Part shown: positions 17,257-26,207 of the stretch, one piece after another
Position numbering within the stretch: position 1 is the stretch's first letter
How the letters are laid out: each line of letters begins with the position of its first letter
Origin: Bogoriella caseilytica
GTDB taxonomy: Bacteria > Actinomycetota > Actinomycetes > Actinomycetales > Actinomycetaceae
Length of the DNA: 64,000 nt
Reading direction: 5' to 3'
Assembly (NCBI RefSeq): GCF_003752405.1
Contig: NZ_RKHK01000001.1
Location: 1,674,001-1,738,000, forward strand
Program-made: the position numbers and the translations under genes
Notes under the pieces: generated by a model
The model's input: the letters and a program-made list of their open reading frames with translations, nothing else
Databases searched by the model: none
Told to the model about the DNA's origin: nothing

Positions 17257-19224
17257 ATGACAGCAATACGAAAGTCATCGCTGGTGAGCGTCGTCGTAGC
17301 GTCGCTGATCCTCGCAGCCTGCGGTTCGAACACTGACGACAGTTCCAACAACGATCCGGCCGAGGTGGCAGGCGACGGGCCCGATGTGGCCGATGATCTG
17401 CGGGAGGCCCCCGGGCTGGCCGACATGGTCGAGGCGGGGGATCTACCTCCAGTCGCTGACCGCCTTCCCGCTCTCGACGACATCATGGTGGAGCCGGTCT
17501 ACGAACAGATCGGTGAGTACGGTGGTTCATGGGATCTGCCGTGGATGGGCCAACAGTCGCCCTGGGAGGTCGGAAAGATCACCGAAGAAGCTCTCTTCCG
17601 ATTTACCGCAGAGGGTGACGGCGTCGAACCGAACGTGGCCAAGGGCTACGACGTCAATGACGACTACACCGAGTTCACGATCTACTTGCGTGAAGGCATG
17701 AAGTGGTCGGATGGCGAAGACTTCACCGCCCGCGACGTGCTCTTCTGGTGGGAACACATCATGCAGCCGGAACTCTTCCAGCGCAGCGTGTACGACGCGT
17801 TCTACTCCACCGACCCCGACACCGGGGAGCGCACGCAGGCGACCATCGAGCAGGTCGATGACCACACCTTCACGGTGTCCTTCGCCCACCCCCGGGTTCT
17901 CTTCCTGGAGCGCCTCGCCATCGACGCGAAGTGGATGTACGCGCCAGCGCACTGGCTCGAAGAGATCCTCGACGAGTTCGTCGGTGACGACGCCACGGAT
18001 GCGGTGATGGAGGAGTACGGCTTCGCCGACCGCGAAGGCTTCTACGAGTCGATCACCTATTACTTCTGGATCTGGCCGGACCGTCCCACGATTCGTGCCT
18101 GGAAGCCGGTCGATGACCCGAATGAGAACCGTATCGTGTGGGAGCGAAACCCGTACTACTGGAAGACTGACGGTGAGGGCAACCAGCTTCCGTACATCGA
18201 CGAGTTGGTGCTGAACTCGGTGCAGGACGCCAGCCATATCCTGTTGGAGACCATGGCCGGCAACTTTGACATCGTGAGGTTCGGCTTCGAAGACTTCACG
18301 ACATTGGCCGAGAATCAGGACGCCGGGAACTATCGGATCTACCAGTGGGACTGGGCGGCACTAGGAAGTGAGGTCCTCCAGCTCAATCAGACGGTGGAGG
18401 ACGAGGACCTGCGCGAGCTCATCCAGGACATCCGATTCCGCGAAGCGCTCTCTGTCGCCGTTGATCGTGAGGAACTGGTCGAGATCCTCACGCTCGGACT
18501 GGGCCAACCCATTCAAGCATCCTTCAGCGAGGCGCATCCCTACTACCAAGAAGGATGGGCAGAGCAGTGGGCGGAGTTTGACCCAGATCGTTCGGAACAG
18601 CTCCTGGAGGAGATCGGCCTGGAGAAGAACGGCCAATGGTGGACCTTCGACGACGGCACGCCCGTCACGCTCGAGATTCTCCAGCTGGCCGACGATGGGC
18701 AAGCAGGACGCTTCGAAGAGCTTCTCCAGTTCTACTTCGAAGAGATCGGCATTCAGACGAACGTCCGCCTGGTCGACCGTGGGAGCCTGGACGATGCCTT
18801 CTGGGCGAACGAACACGTCGCCACCACCGCCTTCACCGTCGGTGGCGTGAGCCCCCACCTCCGCCCCGACACCCTCGTGCCGCTGAGCATGGTGACGCCC
18901 TGGCATTCCCAGTGGGGCGCGTACTACGAGACCGGTGGCGAGTCGGGCGTCGAGCCCACGCCGGAGATCGAAGCGATGTGGGATGCGTGGAGCGCTCTGT
19001 CCTCTTCCACGGATGTCGAGGCGATCGAGTCCTACTCCGACGAGATCGTGCGGTTGCACATGGAAAACCAGTGGCTCCTGGGCTTCACCGGTCACGTACC
19101 GAACCTCATCGTGGTCAACAACGACATCGTCAACGTTCCCGAACAGACCACGATCGCGGATGAGTTCAGAGAGCTCGGACACGGCCGTCCTATGCAGTTC
19201 TCCTTCGTCGGTCTCGACGACTGA
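17257..19224 (+). CDS. ABC transporter substrate-binding lipoprotein, family 5 (SBP_bac_5)
   Basis: This 655-residue secreted binding protein begins with a lipoprotein signal: a basic N terminus, a hydrophobic core SVVVASLILA and a lipobox ending at Cys22 (ILAAC), followed by an acidic Asp/Asn linker. The body fits the peptide/nickel/oligosaccharide class (family 5) and is longer than the usual 530-560 residues. EYGGSWDLPW near residue 90 recurs in family-5 proteins that sit near glycan genes. It starts a five-gene ABC importer and is separated from the first permease by a strong hairpin. The ligand is unknown: peptides are the default, and a glycoside or inositol-containing solute is possible. 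Confidence 0.88.
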   Translation: MTAIRKSSLVSVVVASLILAACGSNTDDSSNNDPAEVAGDGPDVADDLREAPGLADMVEAGDLPPVADRLPALDDIMVEPVYEQIGEYGGSWDLPWMGQQSPWEVGKITEEALFRFTAEGDGVEPNVAKGYDVNDDYTEFTIYLREGMKWSDGEDFTARDVLFWWEHIMQPELFQRSVYDAFYSTDPDTGERTQATIEQVDDHTFTVSFAHPRVLFLERLAIDAKWMYAPAHWLEEILDEFVGDDATDAVMEEYGFADREGFYESITYYFWIWPDRPTIRAWKPVDDPNENRIVWERNPYYWKTDGEGNQLPYIDELVLNSVQDASHILLETMAGNFDIVRFGFEDFTTLAENQDAGNYRIYQWDWAALGSEVLQLNQTVEDEDLRELIQDIRFREALSVAVDREELVEILTLGLGQPIQASFSEAHPYYQEGWAEQWAEFDPDRSEQLLEEIGLEKNGQWWTFDDGTPVTLEILQLADDGQAGRFEELLQFYFEEIGIQTNVRLVDRGSLDDAFWANEHVATTAFTVGGVSPHLRPDTLVPLSMVTPWHSQWGAYYETGGESGVEPTPEIEAMWDAWSALSSSTDVEAIESYSDEIVRLHMENQWLLGFTGHVPNLIVVNNDIVNVPEQTTIADEFRELGHGRPMQFSFVGLDD

Positions 19225-19264
19225 CGCTGGCCTGAACCGGGCCTCCGCGCCCGGTGGGGCGGGA

Positions 19265-19297
19265 TAGGGCTGCTGGGCCGCGCGCCCAGCAGCCCTA
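19265..19297 (+). terminator. intra-operon hairpin after the binding-protein gene
   Basis: A perfect 14-bp stem, TAGGGCTGCTGGGC paired with its complement (19265-19278 and 19284-19297), has a 5-nt loop and no T tract. It lies 40 nt after the binding-protein stop and 56 nt before the permease start. Such hairpins commonly stabilise the upstream message or cause partial termination, giving more binding protein than permease. Confidence 0.75.
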
Positions 19298-19353
19298 CCC
19301 GAGAACCGACTGAACCATCTGCGACCACCATTCCCCTCGCGAAAAGAAGCCCA

Positions 19354-20352
19354 GTGCTCCGATACATCACGCGCAGAACGCTGATGATGATCCCGGTCCT
19401 CATCATCATCTCCATGATCGTCTTCTGGATCATCCAGCTGCCGCCGGGTGACTACGTCTCCACGTACGCTCGCCAGCTCGCAGAGGAGGGGGACCAGCTC
19501 TCCGCTGCCGACCGCGAAGCGTTGAGACAGCGCTTCGGACTGGACCTACCGATCTATCAGCAGTACCTGAACTGGATCTGGGGGATTGTCAGTCGAGGCG
19601 ACTTCGGCTACTCCTTCGCCTACGCAAGACCCGTCATCGACGTGGTCGAGCAGTACATGGTGATGACCATCATCGTCTCGGTGGCGAGCTTCCTGTTCAC
19701 GTACTTCGTGGCCATCCCGATCGGCGTGTACTCAGCCATCAAGCAGTACTCAGTGGGTGACTACGTGTTCACCACCATCGGGTTCTTGGGGATGGCGACG
19801 CCGAACTTCTTGCTGGCCATCATCCTGATGTACTTCTCGTTCACCTGGTTCGGCGATCCCATGTTGGGACTGCAATCGGCTGAGTACCGCGGTGCCGACT
19901 GGTCCGTGGGCCGGGTCCTGGACCTGCTCAAACACCTCATCATTCCGATCGTGGTGATCGGCACCGCCTCGACCTGTGAGCTCATCCGCGTGATGCGCGG
20001 GCAGATGCTGGACGAGATGAACAAACCGAATGTCATCACGGCTCGCGCCAAGGGCGTGAAGGAGTCACGAGTCATCCGGAAGTACCCGCTCCGGGCCGCG
20101 CTGAATCCGATCGTCTCCACCATCGGCTGGTCGCTCACGGCCATCTTCACCGGATCCACGATCACCGCCATCGTGCTGAACCTGCCCACCCAGGGCCCGG
20201 TCATGCTGGACGCCATGCTCGGCCAGGACATGTACCTCGCGGGCACCTGGTTGTTGTTCATGGCGGTGCTGACGGTCATCGGAACACTCATCTCTGACAT
20301 CCTCCTCGGCTGGCTGGATCCGCGGATTCGCGACGAAAGAACCAGGAGCTAA
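19354..20352 (+). CDS. ABC transporter permease, DppB/OppB type
   Basis: This 332-residue membrane protein has an N-terminal transmembrane helix (RTLMMIPVLIIISMIVFWIIQ), a periplasmic loop with GLDLPIYQQYLNWIWGI typical of DppB proteins, and five further helices. The EAA-type cytoplasmic loop TARAKGVKESRVIRKYPLR, which contacts the ATPases, is near residue 230. The GTG start at 19354 follows GCGAAAAGAAG. With the DppC-type partner it forms the channel of the family-5 importer. Confidence 0.9.
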   Translation: MLRYITRRTLMMIPVLIIISMIVFWIIQLPPGDYVSTYARQLAEEGDQLSAADREALRQRFGLDLPIYQQYLNWIWGIVSRGDFGYSFAYARPVIDVVEQYMVMTIIVSVASFLFTYFVAIPIGVYSAIKQYSVGDYVFTTIGFLGMATPNFLLAIILMYFSFTWFGDPMLGLQSAEYRGADWSVGRVLDLLKHLIIPIVVIGTASTCELIRVMRGQMLDEMNKPNVITARAKGVKESRVIRKYPLRAALNPIVSTIGWSLTAIFTGSTITAIVLNLPTQGPVMLDAMLGQDMYLAGTWLLFMAVLTVIGTLISDILLGWLDPRIRDERTRS

Positions 20353-20356
20353 GCAC

Positions 20357-21529
20357 ATGGCGTTCAGCATTCCGAACACTGGCCTGCTCCGACCACGGAA
20401 AGAAGCCCCGAAGTCAGCGGACCCGCTCTCCCCGACGGGAGACGCACGCAAGGAGTCGTACTACGCGGCGGGCCAATGGCGGCTCATGTGGAAGAAGCTC
20501 CGCGCTCACCGCCTGGCGCAGATCTCCATGGTCATCCTGGGCGCGCTCTACCTCGGCGCCCTCTTCGGAGGATTCATCGCTCCATACGGTCTGCAGAGCT
20601 ACGACTCCTCCTTTGTGGATGCGCCGCCGACGCCGATCCGCCTCTTCCATGAGGGCGAGTTCATCGGCCCCCACGTCAATGGGCTCGAGCGCAGCCGGGA
20701 TCCTGACACCCTGCGGACGATCGTGGTCCCGGACGAGTCCGAGGTGCATCAGCTCCGGTTCTTCACCGAAGGTCGCGAGTGGAGTTTCTTCGGTCTGTTC
20801 TCATCGACGACCCACCTGTTCGGTGTGGACGACCCGGGTCGTGTCTTCCTCTTCGGCACGGACTCGATGGGCCGTGACCTGTTCTCGAGGATCGTCCTCG
20901 GCTCGCAGGTCTCACTGTCCATTCCGCTCGTCGGCGTGGGGATCAGCTTCGTTCTCGGGCTCGTCATCGGATCCGTGGCCGGCTACTTCGGCGGCACCAT
21001 CGACTTCATCATCCAGCGGCTGATCGAGATCCTGCGTTCATTCCCGACACTTCCTTTGTGGATGGCGCTGGCCGCAGCGATACCGTCGCGAATACCAGTG
21101 GTTCAGATGTTCCTCTACATCACGATCATCCTCGCATTCGTCGAATGGACCACACTGGCGCGCGTGGTGCGGTCGAAGTTCGTGTCATTGAAGAATGAGG
21201 ACTACGTGATGGCGGCGCGTGTCTCGGGCGTCCATGACTTCAAGATCATTGCCGTCCACCTCGTTCCGGGGTTCATGTCCTACCTCGTGGTCGCTGTGAC
21301 GCTTGCCATCCCCGCCATGATCCTCGGCGAGACGGCGCTCTCCTTCCTCGGCCTCGGCATTCAGGCGCCGGCGACGAGTTGGGGCGTCCTGCTCCAGGAG
21401 GCGCAGAATGTGGCCAGTGTCGCCTACTACCCCTGGAAGTTGATACCACTCGGTTTCGTGATCATGACTGTCCTGGCATTCAATTTCCTCGGTGACGGCC
21501 TGCGGGACGCCGCGGATCCGTACAAGTAA
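20357..21529 (+). CDS. ABC transporter permease, DppC type with extended periplasmic domain
   Basis: This 390-residue permease begins 4 nt after its DppB-type partner. A cytoplasmic N-terminal stretch of about 45 residues precedes the first membrane helix (about 55-75). Roughly 100 periplasmic residues then separate helix 1 from the conserved FGTDSMGRDLFSRI motif. This loop is longer than in DppC (about 300 residues) and resembles YejE-like permeases. The EAA loop is MAARVSGVHDFKIIAVHLVPG. It completes the importer pore. The long loop may dock the unusually long binding protein, which is an inference. Confidence 0.9.
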   Translation: MAFSIPNTGLLRPRKEAPKSADPLSPTGDARKESYYAAGQWRLMWKKLRAHRLAQISMVILGALYLGALFGGFIAPYGLQSYDSSFVDAPPTPIRLFHEGEFIGPHVNGLERSRDPDTLRTIVVPDESEVHQLRFFTEGREWSFFGLFSSTTHLFGVDDPGRVFLFGTDSMGRDLFSRIVLGSQVSLSIPLVGVGISFVLGLVIGSVAGYFGGTIDFIIQRLIEILRSFPTLPLWMALAAAIPSRIPVVQMFLYITIILAFVEWTTLARVVRSKFVSLKNEDYVMAARVSGVHDFKIIAVHLVPGFMSYLVVAVTLAIPAMILGETALSFLGLGIQAPATSWGVLLQEAQNVASVAYYPWKLIPLGFVIMTVLAFNFLGDGLRDAADPYK

Positions 21530-21532
21530 AGG

Positions 21533-22642
21533 ATGATGATGACTGACATCGCAACGGACGGTTCCCGGAGCCGCGTTCAGCGTGGAGACGAGACGCTCTC
21601 TGTGAAGGATCTTCGCGTCCATCTGCCCACAGAGAATGGGACACTCAAAGCGGTCGAGGGGGTCACCTTCACACTCCGTGCCGGCCGCACTCTGGGCCTG
21701 GTGGGTGAGTCAGGATCAGGCAAGTCGATGACGGCGAAGACACTGTTGCGGCTGAACCCGAAGCAGTTCGTGGAGAGTGGCGAGGCCAACCTCGCAGGCC
21801 ATGGCGAGGATGACGAGCTGGAGCTGTTGTCGTTGCCGGTCGACGGCCCGGTGATCCGCAGTGTTCGTGGCCGTCGCGTCGCCATGATCTTCCAGGAGCC
21901 CATGACGGCGTTCTCGCCTCTCTACACCATCGGCAACCAGATCATGGAGGCGGTGCTTCTTCACCGCACTGACGATCCCAAGGAAGCGCGTAGAATCAGC
22001 ATCGAAATGATGGACAAAGTCGGTATTGCTGATGCTGAGCGACGTTTCGACCAGTACCCTCACGAGTTCTCCGGTGGTATGCGTCAACGTGCCATGATCG
22101 CAACCGCGCTGAGTTGCAATCCCGAGGTGCTGATCGCCGACGAACCGACCACGGCGCTCGATGTGACGATCCAATCCCAGGTGCTGGAGCTCATGCGGCA
22201 GCTGCAAGAGGATCTGGGCATGGCGATTCTATTCATCACTCATGATCTGGCCGTGGTGGCGGAGATGTGCGATGAGGTCGCCGTGATGTACCTGGGAAAG
22301 ATTGTTGAGCATGCTCCGGTTCGTGAGGTGTTCAGGAATCCGCAGCACCCGTACACGCGAGGTCTGCTCAACTCCATCCCCAAACTCGGGCGTGGTCGCA
22401 GTGAACGCCTGGAGGTCATCCCCGGAGTTGTCCCACAGGCGATTGATATGCCACCGATGTGTGGTTTCTATGGCCGCTGCTCGGAGCGCCTGGACGATGT
22501 CTGCGGTACCGCCAATCCCGTCATGACGGAGCTGACTGAAACGCACGTGGTGCGGTGCTTCCTGCACGAACCCGATCGGGTTGAGCAGTTGCGGGGCGCC
22601 GCCGGCAGCGGACCGCACGAGCCGAGGGAGGAGTCCGCATGA
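21533..22642 (+). CDS. ABC transporter ATP-binding protein, DppD/OppD type
   Basis: This 369-residue ATPase has Walker [11 protein letters not shown], signature [12 protein letters not shown] and Walker [13 protein letters not shown]. It ends in the oligopeptide-type C-terminal domain with the cysteine cluster [16 protein letters not shown], which in some DppD proteins binds an iron-sulfur cluster. Three consecutive ATG codons (21533, 21536, 21539) follow AAAGG, and the first was used. It overlaps the next ATPase gene by 4 nt. It powers the family-5 importer together with its partner. Confidence 0.92.
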   Translation: MMMTDIATDGSRSRVQRGDETLSVKDLRVHLPTENGTLKAVEGVTFTLRAGRTLGLVGESGSGKSMTAKTLLRLNPKQFVESGEANLAGHGEDDELELLSLPVDGPVIRSVRGRRVAMIFQEPMTAFSPLYTIGNQIMEAVLLHRTDDPKEARRISIEMMDKVGIADAERRFDQYPHEFSGGMRQRAMIATALSCNPEVLIADEPTTALDVTIQSQVLELMRQLQEDLGMAILFITHDLAVVAEMCDEVAVMYLGKIVEHAPVREVFRNPQHPYTRGLLNSIPKLGRGRSERLEVIPGVVPQAIDMPPMCGFYGRCSERLDDVCGTANPVMTELTETHVVRCFLHEPDRVEQLRGAAGSGPHEPREESA

Positions 22643-23742
22643 CTGCTGTGGATGCCAGTGAGAGTCCGGCGGCGCCGGCGGGCGCACGATCGCCGATGCT
22701 CCGGGTCGAGCAGCTCACCCGCGAGTTTCGAGTCGCGAAGAACCTGTCCTTCCCCGCCGTGGACGAGGTCAGTTTCACCCTCCACCAGGGCGAGACCCTT
22801 TCGGTGGTGGGCGAGTCGGGTTGTGGTAAATCGACCCTCGGTCGATGCATCGTGCGGGGGATCGAGTCGAGCTCCGGTGAGGTCAACTACACGCCGCCCG
22901 GCGGTGAAGAAGTTGACTTTCTCAAGTTGAAGGGCCGGGATTTCAAGCAGGTCCGCAAGGACATTCAGATGATCTTCCAGGATCCGTTCTCGTCGCTGAA
23001 CCCCCGGCACACGGTGTTCGAGATCATTGCTGAGCCCTTGCGGGCGACCACGAACATGTCGAAGGCGGAGCTGCGGGGCAAGGTCCGCGAGATCATGGCG
23101 AAGGTGGGGCTCGACCCGTCACATCTGCGTCGCTATCCGCACTCGTTCTCCGGCGGTCAGCGCCAACGGATCGGTATCGCACGCGCTCTGGTCACGAATC
23201 CGCAGGTCATTGTTGCCGATGAGGCCGTGTCGGCTCTTGACGTGTCCATCCAGGCCCAGATCATCAACCTCCTCCGGGATCTCCAGGAAGAGCTCGGGCT
23301 GACGTACCTGTTCATCGCGCACGATCTCTCGATCGTCGAATACATCTCCGATCGTGTCGCCGTGATGTACCTGGGTCAGATCGTGGAGTTGGCCGAGACC
23401 TCGGCCATCTTCTCGTCGCCGAGGCATCCCTACACGGAGATTCTGCTGTCGGCGGTCCCTCAGCCGGATCCGGACGTGCGCAGGAAGCGCATTGTTCCGA
23501 AGGGGGAGGTTCCCAGTCCGGCGAGCCGCCCACCCGGGTGCTTGTTCGCTCCTCGTTGCCACTATGCGACCGAGCGGTGTCATGAAGAACGCCCGTCCTT
23601 GCGTGAGGTCGAGGAAGGGCGGTTCAGCGCCTGCCACTATGCGGAGGAGCTGAGCCTGCGCGGGCTGGCGCAGCTGTCGGTGACTGCCGGAGATGACGAC
23701 ATGGAGGCGCGGGAGGATCCCGCGCGTGAGGCGGAACTCTGA
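22639..23742 (+). CDS. ABC transporter ATP-binding protein, DppF/OppF type
   Basis: This 367-residue ATPase has Walker A GESGCGKSTLG, signature FSGGQRQRIGIAR and a Walker B of VIVADEAVSALD, with Ala-Val in place of the common Pro-Thr. The C-terminal cysteine segment CLFAPRCHYATERC matches OppF/DppF. An additional acidic tail of about 30 residues follows. The start ATG lies in an ATGA overlap with the DppD-type gene, so the two halves are translationally coupled. It is the last transporter gene of the operon. Confidence 0.92.
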   Translation: MTAVDASESPAAPAGARSPMLRVEQLTREFRVAKNLSFPAVDEVSFTLHQGETLSVVGESGCGKSTLGRCIVRGIESSSGEVNYTPPGGEEVDFLKLKGRDFKQVRKDIQMIFQDPFSSLNPRHTVFEIIAEPLRATTNMSKAELRGKVREIMAKVGLDPSHLRRYPHSFSGGQRQRIGIARALVTNPQVIVADEAVSALDVSIQAQIINLLRDLQEELGLTYLFIAHDLSIVEYISDRVAVMYLGQIVELAETSAIFSSPRHPYTEILLSAVPQPDPDVRRKRIVPKGEVPSPASRPPGCLFAPRCHYATERCHEERPSLREVEEGRFSACHYAEELSLRGLAQLSVTAGDDDMEAREDPAREAEL

Positions 23743-23862
23743 GCGGAGTTCTGGGGTGGCCCCGGCTCGCATCCGGTGTCCGTAGCCCGTTTCCAGGGAG
23801 TTGTCGGGCCTCGGTGCCCGAGAGCCCGGCCGAGGATGGATGAATGACGACGAGGGAGCGTG

Positions 23863-25080
23863 ATGACGAGTTCATCCGATGAGGAGTCCGGGACGCGGTT
23901 GCGGTCGTGGACCCACGACACCGGAGGCGCCGAGGCCGGTGGTGCGGGTCGAAGGACACGGTTCTACTCGGAGTACGAACCGCGGTTCGAGTCACTGACG
24001 GACGGTTTCGACCGGCATGTACTCGACCGGAGCTTTCCGTCCGACGGCCACGGAGGCCACGATTTCATCCCGCTCCTTCGGGGTTTTGACGTCCTCCTCG
24101 AGGACCACCCTGAGATTCTCGAGCGCGACCGCGCCCAGGTCGTCGAGATCAGCCGCCAGGCTCGATCGGACCCACGATTGCAAGATATGGCGCGCCAGGG
24201 GCAATACGAGGACCAACTGCTCACTCTGCACACTGGGCTGGGAGAGCAGCTCGGCCCGGTCTACCTGGAGTGCATGCTTGCCGGAAAGGCTCCGAGGACG
24301 TACCAGCTGCTGTCGAAGTATCGCCCCCACGGCCGTGTGGGCGGCGAGGGGGCCTCGTGCAACCCCGCGAAGGCGCACTGGGCGGACCGGAGCTTGCGCC
24401 CGTACCTGCAGGTGGCCGACCAGCTGGAGTCCTACGACTTTGACGACGGTGACGCGCACGCCGGCCTCGACGGTTCCTTTCCGTCCGGCCATACCTCCGA
24501 GGCCTACTGGCAAGGCCTGATGCTGGCGACCTTCCTCCCGGAGGTGGCAGCGGGGATCCTGGCACGAACGGCCGATGCCGGCCATTCCCGAGCCGTCATG
24601 GGGGCCCACTTTCCCCTGGATATCATCGGTGGCCGGATCATGGGCAGCTATATCGCTGCGAACCGTTGGAGTGACAGGGAGTTCCGACCACTGCTGCTGG
24701 ACGCTCGTGCTGAACTGCGGAGCGTGCTGGAAGCGGAGTGCGGGGCGCCTCTCGCCGAGGTGGCGAAGGCGGATCAGCCCTACCTGTCCGATGGTGAGGC
24801 TCGCAGGTGGTACCGGAGCTTGCTCACCTACGGATTCCCCCAGATCGGCGATGGAGGTCAGCGGCTCGAGATCCCTGCTGAAGCCCCAGCTCTGCTGCTG
24901 GGGGCGCATCCCTCCCTTGACGAGCAGCAGCGCGCTGACGTCCTGAGAGCCACGGCTGTGGATTCCGGCTACCCGCTCGACATTCGGGGCGAGCACGGTG
25001 GCTGGCAGCGTCTCGACCTGATGGCGGCGATGACCGCCCGCGTGACCGTGGGCGCGGATGGCGCCGTTCAGGTTCACTGA
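23863..25080 (+). CDS. PAP2-family phosphatase (class A acid phosphatase-like)
   Basis: This 405-residue protein carries the C-terminal two of the three PAP2 (vanadium-haloperoxidase/acid phosphatase) motifs: PSGHT near residue 205 and SRAVMGAHFPLDIIGG near 245, with catalytic His residues in both. Motif 1 (KxxxxxxRP) is likely the segment around LLSKYRPHGR (about 147-156). No signal peptide or membrane helix is seen, which is unusual because related class A acid phosphatases are periplasmic. An ATG at 23863 was preferred to the GTG at 23860 for its spacing to GAGGGAG. It starts 120 nt after the importer operon and converges with the DeoR gene. The substrate is unknown; a phospho-head-group is one option. 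Confidence 0.8.
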   Translation: MTSSSDEESGTRLRSWTHDTGGAEAGGAGRRTRFYSEYEPRFESLTDGFDRHVLDRSFPSDGHGGHDFIPLLRGFDVLLEDHPEILERDRAQVVEISRQARSDPRLQDMARQGQYEDQLLTLHTGLGEQLGPVYLECMLAGKAPRTYQLLSKYRPHGRVGGEGASCNPAKAHWADRSLRPYLQVADQLESYDFDDGDAHAGLDGSFPSGHTSEAYWQGLMLATFLPEVAAGILARTADAGHSRAVMGAHFPLDIIGGRIMGSYIAANRWSDREFRPLLLDARAELRSVLEAECGAPLAEVAKADQPYLSDGEARRWYRSLLTYGFPQIGDGGQRLEIPAEAPALLLGAHPSLDEQQRADVLRATAVDSGYPLDIRGEHGGWQRLDLMAAMTARVTVGADGAVQVH

Positions 25081-25168
25081 CCCGGTCGTGAGGCCTGCGG
25101 CTCGGGGTGAGCCGTCCGGCCGAAGAGGTGACCAGGTTCCTGAGGCCTGTGGTGCCGGTCGAGTGGCT

Positions 25169-26008
25169 CTACCCGGTCGAGGTGCCCGACGTGCCGGCGT
25201 CGCGGGCGAGATGAAGCTCGACGCCGGCACGGGAGATCGCCTCGCTGAGCTCGTGCGGCGGGGCGACGTCGGTGACGAGATGGTCGGCGGCGTCCAGGGA
25301 CGTCAGGAGCGAGAACTGAGTCCGGTAGAACTTGGTCGAGTCCGCCACGACAACCACCGTGGTCGAGCGACGGATCAGCTGACGCATCATGGAGGCCTCT
25401 CCGAGGTTACTCACGGAGTAGCCCTCCGGTGTCACGCCGCCGACCCCGATGATCGCCAGGTCGAAGTGCACCATGCCCGGAGCGTCAGCGTCGGGGAATG
25501 AGGCGAAGCCGATGGTGACCTGGGAGCTGAACCGGACATCCCCACCGAAGACGTAGAGATTCCGGACCGCTTGCTGGGGGATCTCGACGGGGATGCTCAG
25601 ATTGTTCGTGGCCACGGTGAGGTTGCGGTGCGCGCCCAGGTGCTGGGCCACGGCGAGGGTGGTGGTACCGCCGTTGAAGGCGACCACCGCCTCGCTGGGA
25701 ATCAGCTGCGCGGCGCGGGCGCCGATGGCGCGCTTCTCCGGCTCTTTCAGCTGCTGGCGGATGCGGATCTCCCGATCGGGGCTGTCCAGCACCGAGTTGG
25801 CCACGGCACCGCCACGGGTGCGGGTCAGCATGGAGCGCTTGTGTAATGCGATGAGGTCCCGTCGGACCGTGTCCGCGGAGACCGCGAACTCCTCGGCGAT
25901 GTCGTGCACGCTCGCCTGTTGCACCTGCTCCACGTACTCCACGATGCGCTCGCGCCGCACAGCAGGGAGCTCTGCGCCGTTCGACGTTGTCATGACCTCT
26001 TCATCCAC
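25169..26008 (-). CDS. DeoR-family transcriptional regulator
   Basis: This 279-residue regulator has an N-terminal DeoR helix-turn-helix (RRERIVEYVEQVQQASVHDIAEEFAVSADTVRRDLIALHK, given here by position about 18-58) and a C-terminal DeoR sensor of sugar phosphates with the motif VAFNGGTTTLAVAQHL near 110 and VVVVADSTKF near 235. Members are usually repressors relieved by a phosphorylated sugar. A GTG at 26008 with AAAGGTGG upstream was taken as the start. The ATG at 25993 is an alternative. It diverges from the carbohydrate ABC/aldolase/ADP-kinase operon and is its likely regulator. Confidence 0.88.
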   Translation of the reverse strand: MDEEVMTTSNGAELPAVRRERIVEYVEQVQQASVHDIAEEFAVSADTVRRDLIALHKRSMLTRTRGGAVANSVLDSPDREIRIRQQLKEPEKRAIGARAAQLIPSEAVVAFNGGTTTLAVAQHLGAHRNLTVATNNLSIPVEIPQQAVRNLYVFGGDVRFSSQVTIGFASFPDADAPGMVHFDLAIIGVGGVTPEGYSVSNLGEASMMRQLIRRSTTVVVVADSTKFYRTQFSLLTSLDAADHLVTDVAPPHELSEAISRAGVELHLARDAGTSGTSTG

Positions 26009-26098
26009 CGTTCCACCTTTGTCCGCTGCTTCGAACCTACAAGCCGGGACTGCCACCTGCCGAGCAACGCCGTCGTCGCGACTGCGCAGGATCAGGCA

Positions 26099-26143
26099 TA
26101 ACCTTGCACGAACGGGCAGCACTGTGCAACTATCTGCATGCAG
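26099..26143 (+). promoter_or_regulatory. promoter and DeoR operator candidate before the sugar ABC operon
   Basis: TAACCT (26099-26104) is a TANNNT-type -10. Directly over its predicted start point lies the inverted repeat TTGCAC-N14-GTGCAA (26104-26109 and 26124-26129), followed by the perfect 10-bp palindrome CTGCATGCAG (26134-26143). The position between the divergent DeoR gene and the operon makes these the best operator candidates. Binding is not demonstrated. Confidence 0.5.
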
Positions 26144-26207
26144 CCGGCATCCCCGGGCATGACACCGACGTCATGCTCTCGCCGGCGAAGGCTCTTTGGA
26201 GGAAGAC

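Noticed and set aside
25081-25168. A bidirectional terminator between the PAP2 and DeoR genes
   Set aside because: Only a 6-bp stem (25098-25103 with 25109-25114) and a CCGGTCGAG direct repeat were found, too weak to call.
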